Positions 16,441 to 24,952 of a stretch of 24,952 nt of DNA are shown in pieces. This stretch comes from Paramacrobiotus richtersi (Eukaryota > Tardigrada > Eutardigrada > Parachela > Macrobiotidae), in assembly GCA_034698045.1 (NCBI GenBank), contig JAQGAU010000682.1, positions 1-24,952 of the forward strand, given 5' to 3'. The position numbers and the translations under genes are program-made. The notes below the pieces were generated by a model. The model saw only the letters and a list, made by a program, of their open reading frames with translations, ran no database searches and had not been told where the DNA came from. The first letter of the stretch is position 1, and every line of letters begins with the position of its first letter.

Positions 16441-17826
16441 GCTCTTTTGATATTGACTGCACTTGCCGATTTATTACATAAGTTCGGTTCATGTCTCTAA
16501 GCGCTGTAGGACCATTATACGCACTATTGGCGTTTGGTGCTGTGCATCTCGCAGCTATATGTGGTCCGCCACAATGATAGCATGCTATATTGTTGCCTGA
16601 TGTCCGAATATCACCTGATGGTGTAGGTAAGGCCTCTCTTACTGATTGCATATTAAACCCATTTGGTTGATAATTAGAACCCTGTGGTTGATAATTAGAA
16701 ACCTGTTGGTTAGCTGAACTTGTTTGGTTATTGCCGTTTTCACTGTAAGGGCCTCTATTGTCCCATGACCTAGCCTGATTCTGACCACCAAATCTGTTGT
16801 TATTGGGGCGATACCTATCATCTGCTCGCTGGTCGTTGCGTGCATTAAACTGGCGATCATATCTAGGGGTTTCTCCGTAGCTCCTAAAACCATTGCCTCG
16901 ACCGCGGTAACTGCTCCCTCTTCGTTGGAAACCTTGATTGCGCCCGTACTGGTCTTGCGAATAACCTCGACCATTCTGATCATTACCCCTGTTATGTTGC
17001 CGCCCCTGATACTGATCTGACCCGTCATTTCTCTGACGATTCCTCTGATTGTCTTCCTGATTGTTGTGACCTCTGTCACCGTTGTTGCTATTATTCTGGT
17101 TATTGTTGTTGTTGTTGCGACGATTCTGATTGAAATCGCCACGCGCAATCCGCTCGATGGTTTGCATAGGGAGCTCAACACAGAAACTTGGGCTGGCTTA
17201 CTTGGTGTAACTTTTACATTTGATTTCTTAATAAGTTGTACCACCTTGTCAGCCTTCAAATAGAAATCCTGTGGAGAACTTGGCTCCAACAGAGTTACAT
17301 ACTTTAAAAGCTTGCCGGACAAGCCTTCCGTAAGCTTGTCAGCCTTTTCCTGGTCTTTCAAGTAAAGCGGCAGACGGTTTAGGACCTGTTGTTTAGTCCA
17401 ACCCTGCGCTTTAGTTTTACCCTCGTAGTCTTTTAAAAAGACTCCGACGTCTTCACCAGCACTGTCTGAAAACGTAGGAGGCGCCACTGCTGGCGGCCCT
17501 TACGGTGCTCCAGATAGAGCTGCTGCCAAACTTTCTGCGAATTTTTTCTGATTTAGATTAATGAGATTAATGATTTGCCTACGCTGGACTGGGTCCTGTG
17601 GCAAAGCCTTTTCCTCGTTGTTCTCGTCATTGTTTTGACTGTTGTTTTTGTGTTCTCCATCATCATGGTTATTTGGTGCATTAGGGTCAGCCATAATTAG
17701 TGGATTTGGCTCACCTAAATTCATATCGTAATCTGGATTATTGAGTCGATGTCGACGCTGAAGCGTTCTTAGCACCAACTCTCTTGCAGACGGCGATGAA
17801 GACGAGGGTACTTCCCCTGAGAACAT
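16441..17826 (-). pseudogene. gag: Gag with CCHC nucleocapsid, interrupted
   Basis: The first ATGs are at 17826, 17724 and 17694; I cannot decide between them. An in-frame TAA (17500-17502) lies after about 108 codons, and the frame continues directly with PPAVAPPTFSDSAGEDV. A short capsid-like helical part (WTKQQVLNRLPLYLKDQ) follows, and then a frame change near 17185 at a repeated GT. The nucleocapsid part is extremely Asn/Arg/Gln/Gly-rich, with a two-copy NYQP(Q/N)G repeat. It ends with C196-x2-C199-x3-H203-x4-C208 (CYHCGGPHIAARC, 16544-16582), a knuckle one residue shorter than standard. Capsid looks short after LPLYLKDQ, possibly from a further deletion. It leads into the protease without a stop. 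Confidence 0.75.
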
Positions 17827-18554
17827 CCAAAATTTGATTAAACGTAACGATGGTCTATCTCGCTTCACTAAGACGCTTGATCAAGGCGCCGAAACTAACG
17901 AGAACTGTCACGTGTATCCAGATAGCTAAATAAGCGACAGTTTGTAATATGGGTTAAATACTAAAGTTATATGAAATGTGTTGCGCTGAATAAATTATTA
18001 TATGGCGAATTGACTGCCCGCTGTGAGTCAAAATGTCACAGTAAGCTGACTAGTTTCCCTTGTAAATGCAACTCTTTGCAAAATGCACTCACTGTGCAGA
18101 AACTTCCTCACAGTAAGTCCTCAAAATTCAACCCGATGCCCTGAATTAACAAATTGCTCTCACAGACAAGTAACTGTACAGGCAAGACCCCGACCAAGAA
18201 CTGAACAGGCAACAGCACAAGTGTTGCAAAGCACGCGTACGGGCAAACTTAGTATCGTACGAATGCACCGAGAAATCACGTAGCTTCGGCCAAATCACTG
18301 TGGCGTAAGGGCGTGAATAAGTTAAGCAAATGCGCGACAGTGTCGACGTAATATAGCTCACAGGCGCAGAGAATAAAGCGCAATTCAGCGCACACAAATC
18401 GTACAGCAACTGTAACACTGTATCGTGGAACAGTACGTACAACAACGCTTGCAGGCGGCACTCAAGTGTGCGGCCTTGCACAGCAACAATATGCACTCCC
18501 AGTGCAACAAGATACACAGGCAAGCAGTTTCCAACGTGACGGTCTCACCGTGTG

Positions 18555-18969
18555 ACAGAGTGCACTCAACAGTTCAGCAGAATTTACGCTCAATGCACTG
18601 AATTAGCCTTGCAGCGTTACAGATTGCACTCAACAGTGCAGGAACACGTACGCTCAAGCGGTACACAACGGTACAGGCTTGCAGCGTTATATATTGCACT
18701 CAACAGTTCAGGACACGTACGCTCAAGTGGTACACAACGGTACAGGCTTGCAGCGTTATATATTGCACTCAACAGTTCAGGACACGTACGCTCAAGTGGT
18801 ACACAACGGTACAGGCTTGCAGCGTTATATAATGCACTCAACAGTGCAGAAAATCGTACGTTCAAGCAGTACACAACGGTACAGGCTTGCAACGTTATAT
18901 ATTGCACTCAACAGTGCAGAAACTCGTACGTTCAAGCAGTACACAACGGTGCAGGCTTGCAACGTTACT
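18555..18969. repeat. 69-70 bp tandem repeat in the leader
   Basis: TACACAACGGT begins at 18662, 18731, 18800, 18870 and 18940, giving periods of 69, 69, 70 and 70. A more diverged copy lies to the left. Each unit carries GCACTCAACAGT(G/T)C, where the G form is a perfect GCACT/AGTGC inverted repeat, and a CGTACGCTCAAG/CGTACGTTCAAG block. The repeat's place between LTR and gag is like that of insulator or enhancer arrays in some env-bearing Gypsy elements. Confidence 0.85.
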
Positions 18970-19349
18970 AAAGACAACCTCTGCAACCGCTACTATTTGC
19001 ACGGGCGTGCAGAATTGTTCTAGATGTTTCTGAGCAAGAACGTCATACGCAACAAATTACCCGTGAATAAATGCGTAAGTGAGTGTAGTGTAAGCAATGG
19101 TGCGCGTCTATAGACTTATATGGCGGTGCGTCTTAATGCTGCGTTCAGCTCAAACGATCTCCTTATATGGTGACTGGAACGTTTGGCTAGGCGTGACTTG
19201 AAGGCTGAATGTTGTATCAGATGATGTTCCAATAAGCGTCTATTATTAATCCACTATTTTAAATTGTTGTTGACTTGATGAGCAATGAGCTGGATAGGAA
19301 AGAGACCAGTTGGCTGTAAAATTTGTTTATCGGTTCGAAAACGGTTCAT

Positions 19350-19672
19350 CGGTTTTTTGGAAAAATTTTGTACAGACTGAGTGTAGACAGGTTCGCTGTT
19401 AAGTTGACCTTGATACGAGCAATCGGCTCGGCAACGGGTCGGTTCGGAACCGGACCGGTGCTAATGGCGGGGGTATTCTTCTCGCACAGTGCTTTAAGAC
19501 TACCCTATTCTTCTCACAGTGATTTTCGAAAATTTCGCCAAATGTGTAAACAAAGAGCTGTTTTGTTGAAATCACTGTTTTTTGATGTTGTTTATGTTGA
19601 TCTTAGCCTGGGTTGATGTTATAAGATGCTTCCCAAAAGAAATCAAAAATAAAATTTTTTCCGAAAAAACCG
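19350..19672. repeat. Inverted-repeat-bounded block (MITE- or foldback-like)
   Basis: CGGTTTTTTGGAAAAATTTTG at 19350-19370 pairs with the reverse complement of 19651-19672 over about 20 of 22 bases with two one-base gaps. The interior has a CGGTTCGGAACCG palindrome near 19440. No target duplication was identified. Confidence 0.4.
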
Positions 19673-20106
19673 TTATTTTTCCGATTTTTGTGAAAAATTC
19701 ACCGTTTAGTAGCACTGCAACCCTTAATTGTATCCTCTTGATGTCCGATCAGCTCAGTTTGGTAAGAATGAGGTGCTTATTCGAACACAATTCGCTAATT
19801 TGCAAAAAGGGCGAGGCAGTGTTTACACCACTTTTTTGAAAAATTTTGGTTTCAAAACAAACAAAAACGCTCTATACCTATCCGTGATACAGAATAAGTA
19901 AGATTTCCCACTATTCTTCTGCTATTTGCTCCAAAAAAAGCTAATCTGTGGAAAATATGGTATGTAGTTTTTTTTCTGCAGTTATTTCTCTTAATTCATG
20001 CACATTGCCACAGAAATTATCAGGCCCGTATATCGATGGTCGATATTTCCTCACCTGTTCCTGTTTTTCGCTTGCTTTGCTTGATCCTCCGTGGGATGGC
20101 TACAGA

Positions 20107-20402
20107 TGTGGGTCCCGAGGGAATAGCTACAGTTTTACCAACGAACAAACAACCGCATTCGCCTATATACGCATTAATCACAATAACCGCAGCATTGATC
20201 GACCGACAAGACGCAAACTCTCACACTGAAACGCTGAATCTTCTTCGGCGGAAGCCGCTTGCTTCCGCTGAAGAAGATCCTAAATATAACCCAGCCTTGA
20301 AGACGGTCAAGGCTGTGTGTATGCATGGGATCATACATACACGCAGCCGGCAACGCTGTGACGTATTTTGACTTTGTGGAGTTGCTGCAAGGCAGCTCCA
20401 CA
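20107..20402 (-). repeat. 5' LTR (296 bp), probable promoter
   Basis: It is the twin of 3958-4253 with one difference (20173). On the element strand there are two TATA-like motifs, TTATATTTA (20281-20289) and TATATAGG (20162-20169). The first leaves room for a transcription start well inside the LTR. It carries the same four inverted repeats as the 3' copy. Confidence 0.95.
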
Positions 20403-20406
20403 ACAG
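20403..20406. repeat. Target-site duplication, right (ACAG)
   Basis: ACAG follows the CCACA end of the right LTR and matches 3954-3957. Confidence 0.85.
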
Positions 20407-21695
20407 TATTTCCAGTATTTCTTATGACTAGCCACGAGCATGTCTTATCAGCGACTCCAACAATGAGCGAATGCGCTTGCTACTACCATTGTTACAACAA
20501 TGTTATCGATATCACGCACTAATTAAAACAATCGATCAGTTTTTATGTCGGTGCTTCCATACATTGTGTATAATCTGCACTCGTAACCAATCAAGCATCC
20601 ACGGATCCGTTAATCACTGAAATGCTCCAGTTATACTGCTTTGGATGGGCTTACGGTAACCGATGGTAATGACAGTAGACATCTGTGTACAAATTTTATT
20701 GTCCGCTTGTTTCTTCGATCAATGGAATTTTCCGCTGATGTACTACTCGGAATGGTGTACTACCTGTTTTCCTCATGATGCAAAGATCGATTTTTACTGG
20801 ATGCTTTCGTCTGCTTTTATTGATCGCGCTGGCAGTTTTATTTTCTATTTTTACAAGTTTTCATGAAAAAATTATAATAGTTTTTTAATAAATAAAAATG
20901 AGCTGTGTTCGGATAGTATTGTGTTACGGCTGTTATACAGACGTTCAACACAATGTACTTAAAATAAAACAAAAAACGATGGACGTTCGTACTGGTGTCG
21001 GTTTGCCTTATTACCAAAACAACCAATTAGTCTCGTCAATTTAAACCGGAAATAAAAACGAGTTTTCATTACGCGTGCATCAACTGGATCATCCGTTCCC
21101 CATTTTCTGAATTTAATTAGCTGTATTTCCGGTTGTGTGTAATTTATTCCTGAAGGACCGGGTCATTAATAAGACCAGCTTTCACCAATTGACGAGGTGA
21201 TTTATCTACTTCTTGACCTCTGGTTGTTGTACTGTACGGTATAACTGACCAGTAACAGTTCACTGGTGAAAATTTTGAGCGTTCATATGCATTTTTCATT
21301 ACGCTCTGCTTCTGTACCGTGGCTACCGTCTTCAGTAATTAATTATCGATAATATCAGCATAAATATTTTGCGTATGTATTTTCTATAGCGTGGAATTGT
21401 TTATCATATTGTTTTGGTATGGTGTAATAATTTAATATTTTAGTAATATGGTATATTTAATATAAAGTATTAGACATCTTTTGAATATGATATGTTTATT
21501 ATTTTAATATTATATTTAGCGCACTCAAAAGCATCAAGTACAACTGTACAGTACAATGCGGAGCTCCGTCCATCTACAATAAAACAAATTTTAATAAATT
21601 AAAAAAACGCAAATATTCCTCCAAAAACCAAACAACCAACCGGAGAGGCCACCGAATAATACTGCAAAAAAATCAAACAAAATTCTACAACTAAC
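20407..21695. other. AT-rich intergenic region
   Basis: No gene, RNA or repeat is recognised. Short open frames have no codon bias or motif. The last part probably holds the 3' untranslated region of the glycosyltransferase gene. Confidence 0.5.
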
Positions 21696-24562
21696 TCAAA
21701 CCCTCCCCATCAACTTCTTCAGTTTCTCAAACGTCCCCACCAACAGTTCCGGCTGATGATACCCGTGCACGGCGACCACCCGGTCCCTGTACAACTGATA
21801 CGTCTTCTCATCAAACGGCAGGTATTCAAAATGGACCGGATCCCCGCCTTGCTGCGCTTCGACGGACATGATGTGCGCCAAAATCGCCAGGTAGATATCG
21901 TCAAAGCGGAACAAGGGGACAAAGTGGGACGCGTAGTAAAACTTCTCCAACGTGTCCTTTGAGAGGAGGACGGCGGCGGCGGTGATGTAGGGCGGATACC
22001 AAGAGAACGGGTGGTACTCGTTGGTGGACACGTACCATTTGGATAATCGCCAGCGTTTCGGCTTGGAGGCCGGGAATTTGTACCCCAGATAAACGTCTTT
22101 CACTGCAATGTATTAATTTTTTTCACTGATTATTATTATTATTATGGATTTATTTCCGCGAATTGTTTTCATGAGGATCGACGAATTATTTGTATATAAT
22201 TATTATTCATGATTACTAATTTATACCAATTTATATTCATCAGTTATTTTATTACGATTATTGAGGAATTATCTTGTTTTATTATTGTAATGCACGAAAT
22301 ATTAAATTATATATTCGTGCAATATTTTTTTATTATTGACGAATTATTTTTATAACTGTTACTGATGAATTATTTTCAGAACTGACGAATTATTAATTTC
22401 CATTTACGAATCACCTTTTTTTCTAATTATTGAAGTTTTTTTTATTAATATTATTCCCGCTGCTGCTGCTGTTTTGTAAATTGTGTGACTGCGGTTTGAC
22501 TGTAGCTGTAATTGGTGCTCTAGACGTTAGAAGGTCATGCAGAGGTGATGCCATCTCTAAACTTTGCAATTGTTGTCAGAAAACAGTGTTCCAATAACGA
22601 TTTACTTGTTGCCAACTGTAGAAACAAGCACGACGAGAAATTGTAATGTAACGGCATGATGATTAGATGAAAAAATCATGAAATCACGACTGCCAACGAA
22701 AATGCAAATAATTGCTTAGACGACTTATCTGTAGATAATATAAACCGTAAACCGTTTGAAACTTCTGGTAACTGTACCACCTTTTCTGGGTTATGAAAAT
22801 GCTATTGCTTCACCACTGCTTTCTGTTGGAAGCAACTCGAAAGTTGTTTTCTGTGCATGAGATGTATGCCAAAGTTTAAATCTATGTGTGCACAAAAATT
22901 AGTTTAATTACCATTCTTATTAAAATTTCTTAAAAATAACGCAGCGTATTAAATAAAAAAATACTACGAAAAACTAAAATATCGGAAAATTACCCTAATT
23001 AAATACAAGAAAACACCTACCATAAAAAAATAATACGAATAAAAATGTCCCAAACAATCCCAAGCACTACTATACACCACTCACCGCCTTGTGCTTCCCG
23101 CTGTGCCTTGACCTCCTCGACCAACTTCTCGAGATTCTCCACATTAACCAGCATATCATCATCCGTCAGAAACACGAACCCATGCCGCGGATCCAGCACC
23201 GGACAACTATCGACGATATAATGCAGTCCAGCGACGGTTTTGGCGGTGTTGTTGAAATACGTATCCACAAACCGGCACTGCACCAGATCCCCATGCTCAG
23301 CCTGCTCCCGCACCTAGGGATCATTTTCAAGTGTCACAACTGTCGAATTTGTGTGTCGTAAGGGACTGCCTTTAGTAACGCCATTTCAGATCAAAAGTAA
23401 CATCATAGTATGAAATACTCAAATAAACTTAATACAGTAGGTATAATAAGAAAAATAATATTAAATAACTGGAGCAAAAACTGTTCATAAGATAAAAACT
23501 GTTAAGGAATGAATTCATCATAAAGCAAAAGTTCACAAGCCAGTGTGCCGTCATGCTGTAATTTCCTTGAGATTTCAGTCTAAAACTTCTTTACCGTCAG
23601 ACGTACAGCAACTTTCTACAACATTCGACCATAATTTAGAAAATAACAAACGCGTCAGAAATGTTTATTATTAATTTATTCTTTCTATTTCTAAGCTAGT
23701 TTCAAAAGTGTAATAATTTTAAAACCTGAATTATTTTACTTATTTAAACCTACAAAATAAAACTTTCGTAACCAGAAATTCACACAATACAATAACATTA
23801 AAATAAATCATTGTAAACGCATCACTGAGCATCAATAAAAAATTACCACATTAACAAATGTATAATAAATATACACCTTTCCAAATCAATAAATTCCTGA
23901 AAAATACAAGCGGAAAAACAGTGTCCCTCACCTGATATGGTTTTAATGCAGTGAAATTAGGTTCATGCCCACCGATGCCAGTTTGGCACCATACTGCCCT
24001 CGCTGACCTATGGTCAGAAAAATTACCAAAAATTCACGTTTTCTTAATTGTATTTTTTGATCGGTTAATCCAAGTTTTGGAGGCGAAATTCGCACTCCTT
24101 CTGGTACCAGGCGGTCGTGGGTTAATCACCGGAATCATCCATCATCCCGGGCGCAAACGCGACTTCCGCGTCATTTTCCAGTCTCCAAAACGCCGCATTC
24201 AGCTTCCACTCCTCGAAAGAACTGGTCAAACTCGAGGAAAACTCCGGGTAATTAATCTTCCGGCCGTCCGCGTTCTTCTGATAGCTCTCGTAGCTGGCGT
24301 CCTCAAAGACATGCGGGGGCCAGGAGAAGTCGGCGGGGAAGGAGGATTCAAAGAGGATAATGTCATACAACCCGCAGAAATGCGCTAAAACGAGAATGGC
24401 GCCGGCGAGGACCAGGGAGGAGTAGGCGTCGCAGGTGAAGAGGTGGACGGGGGCGCGCCCAGGAGACGGGGAGGGAGGCGAGGGGGGAGAGGAAACGCAT
24501 GCTACACGGGGTTCTGGAGGAACGCAGGATAATTTCACATTCCGTAACGTACATTTTCGCAC
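21696..24562 (-). CDS. GT31 beta-1,3-galactosyl/N-acetylglucosaminyltransferase-like gene
   Basis: GT31 enzymes are Golgi type II membrane proteins that add Gal or GlcNAc in beta-1,3 linkage from UDP-sugars. Firm exons are 23085-23313 and 21696-22102, joined through GTGAGT/GCAG with phases that fit. The first has DTYFNNTAKTVAG and the metal-binding TDDDMLVNV (DDD at 23155-23163). The second has YPPYITAAAVLLSKDT and FRFDDIYLAI, typical family blocks, and ends in TGA. Upstream, about 24122-24562 carries a membrane anchor (SLVLAGAILVLAHFCGLYDIILF) and a lumenal stem. A small exon at 23932-24007 fits by splice sites and phase. After TAA 24122-24124 the frame continues coding-like (TTAWYQKECEFRLQNLD), so either splicing is unresolved or a stop interrupts it. 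The usual R-x-x-x-R-x-T-W block was not found with certainty. The start codon is uncertain. Confidence 0.75.
22103..23084 (-). other. AT-rich intron of the GT31 gene
   Basis: The intron is bounded by GTGAGT (donor at 23084) and GCAG (acceptor at 22103) on the minus strand. It is rich in ATT triplets around 22128-22145. No embedded gene is seen. Confidence 0.7.
23314..23931 (-). other. AT-rich intron of the GT31 gene
   Basis: It lies between a donor GTGAGG at 23931 and an acceptor CTAG at 23314-23315 on the minus strand. No embedded feature is recognised. Confidence 0.5.
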
Positions 24563-24822
24563 TTTTGTGAATCAAGGAATCATCCCGGAATGGCTCATGC
24601 TCATCTTCGTTGCTGGCACTTTTGATACGGATCAAGACTGGGACATAGTGCGAATAAAATAAGGACGATTAAGTACCTGCAGACTTGAAAATACCAACAA
24701 CAAAATAAAAGCTAGACTGTTAGAATCAGTCAGAAACTTAGATGCGATTTTCATTTTCCAATGAAAATTATCAATTATTATTATTAAATACGAGTACAGT
24801 TTTTGCTGAAATACAATTACAG

Positions 24823-24952
24823 ATCAAGATGAGTTGCCTATGGATGGTAATTCCAAATTCGACTTCCAGTACTGTCACAGAGGCGGCTCGAGGTCCGGCC
24901 GAAGGGGGGGCGGGGAACCTCAGGAAACCTCTCCGCCAGCTCCGCCAGGTCA
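24823..24952 (+). CDS. Possible start of a plus-strand exon
   Basis: After TTACAG (24822) one frame is open to the window end and GC content rises sharply, as in the other exons here. It reads DELPMDGNSKFDFQYC and then a Gly/Arg- and Pro-rich stretch. No family is recognised, and the sequence is too short to be sure. It could also be regulatory GC-rich DNA upstream of the GT31 gene. Confidence 0.25.
   Translation, partial: MKMSCLWMVIPNSTSSTVTEAARGPAEGGAGNLRKPLRQLRQV

Larger units (their letters stand above)
17827..20106 (-). other. Long 5' leader of the retroelement
   Basis: About 2.3 kb separate the 5' LTR from gag. There is no convincing gene. It contains a 69-70 bp tandem repeat (18555-18969), more decayed copies of similar motifs to its left (18040-18540) and an inverted-repeat-bounded block (19350-19672). 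Directly after the LTR the element strand reads TCTGTAGCCATCCC, which has no TGG tRNA-type primer site at the expected place. Confidence 0.6.
3958..20402 (-). mobile_element. Giant Ty3/Gypsy-class LTR retrotransposon with env and accessory genes
   Basis: The two 296-bp direct repeats, TG...CA ends, the ACAG target duplication, a polypurine tract next to the 3' LTR and a minus-strand gag-PR-RT-RNaseH-INT order define one 16,445-bp insertion. The GPY/F module in integrase and the SPWASP and DFRKLN RT motifs place it in Ty3/Gypsy (Metaviridae-like). Env-bearing members are usually about 6-9 kb. The excess here is a leader of about 2.3 kb, a zinc-finger insert in pol, a long Env frame and about 5.3 kb of extra genes between Env and the 3' LTR. 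The LTRs differ only at 4024 (T) versus 20173 (A), so insertion was recent. This copy lacks the RT catalytic core and carries several frame breaks, so it could move only with proteins supplied in trans. Confidence 0.93.

Noticed and set aside
16639-17170. Ile/Thr/Val-rich continuation of the gag frame past 17185
   Set aside because: It is the wrong frame over the nucleocapsid. The Asn/Arg/Gly-rich frame with the CCHC knuckle is the coding one.
18146-19023. Open frames of up to 139 codons across the leader tandem repeat, on both strands
   Set aside because: A repeat whose period is 69 (divisible by 3) keeps any frame open. The translations are only the repeated unit and frames exist on both strands.
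3958-20402. Maverick/Polinton, BEL/Pao or a DNA virus insertion
   Set aside because: There is no DNA polymerase B, packaging ATPase or long terminal inverted repeat. The RT/integrase motifs, GPY/F module and 4-bp duplication fit Ty3/Gypsy.
24363-24635. Alternative minus-strand frame upstream of the GT31 gene
   Set aside because: It overlaps the frame with the membrane anchor and turns into Arg/Pro-rich sequence typical of an out-of-frame GC-rich exon.
1-24952. Reassignment of TAA/TAG to Tyr or Gln in this genome
   Set aside because: The long intact frames (877 and 634 codons) contain no TAA or TAG, several genes end with them, and frameshifts occur as well. Mutation, readthrough or sequence error is simpler.

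Overview
The window is nuclear DNA of a multicellular animal, probably an invertebrate. It has intron-bearing genes with GT/AG junctions, GC-rich exons in AT-rich non-coding DNA, a FANCJ/BRIP1-type DNA helicase, a type II membrane GT31 glycosyltransferase and an env-bearing LTR element full of C2H2 zinc fingers. The species cannot be fixed from the sequence.

Layout. (1) 1-3660, + strand: the 3' two thirds of a BRIP1/FANCJ-like helicase in eight exons. It is broken by an in-frame TAA (1312-1314), a one-base frameshift near 2430 and probably another near 3490-3510. (2) 3958-20402, - strand: one 16,445-bp Ty3/Gypsy-class LTR retrotransposon with env. It has 296-bp LTRs that differ at one base, TG...CA termini and a 4-bp ACAG target duplication. 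(3) 20407-21695: AT-rich intergenic DNA. (4) 21696-24562, - strand: a beta-1,3-glycosyltransferase (GT31) gene. (5) The last 130 bases may be the start of a + strand exon.

Read 5' to 3' on the minus strand, the element has: a 5' LTR; a leader of about 2.3 kb holding a 69-70 bp tandem repeat and a foldback-like insert; Gag with a CCHC knuckle; an aspartic protease; three C2H2/C2HC zinc fingers lying between protease and reverse transcriptase; RT; RNase H; a DD35E integrase with a GPY/F module; a large Env reading frame; then about 5.3 kb of further same-strand reading frames before the 3' polypurine tract and LTR. These accessory frames encode two related secreted proteins (ORF1, ORF2) and five zinc-finger proteins (ORF3-ORF7).

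The fingers of ORF3, ORF6 and ORF7 keep the spacing of the pol-internal fingers (12 residues between the inner Cys and first His, then 3). ORF3 also repeats the finger order, the CKC start and a C-x4-C-FF signature. The element therefore seems to have built an accessory zinc-finger family from, or shared it with, a module in its own polyprotein. A second copy of the 3' polypurine tract lies right after Env and may mark where an ordinary gag-pol-env element once ended. This is the most novel structure in the window.

The copy looks young by its LTRs but is defective: the RT core with the YxDD motif is missing, and gag, pol and env carry frameshifts and in-frame stops. Similar one-base breaks in both neighbouring host genes leave open how many are assembly errors.
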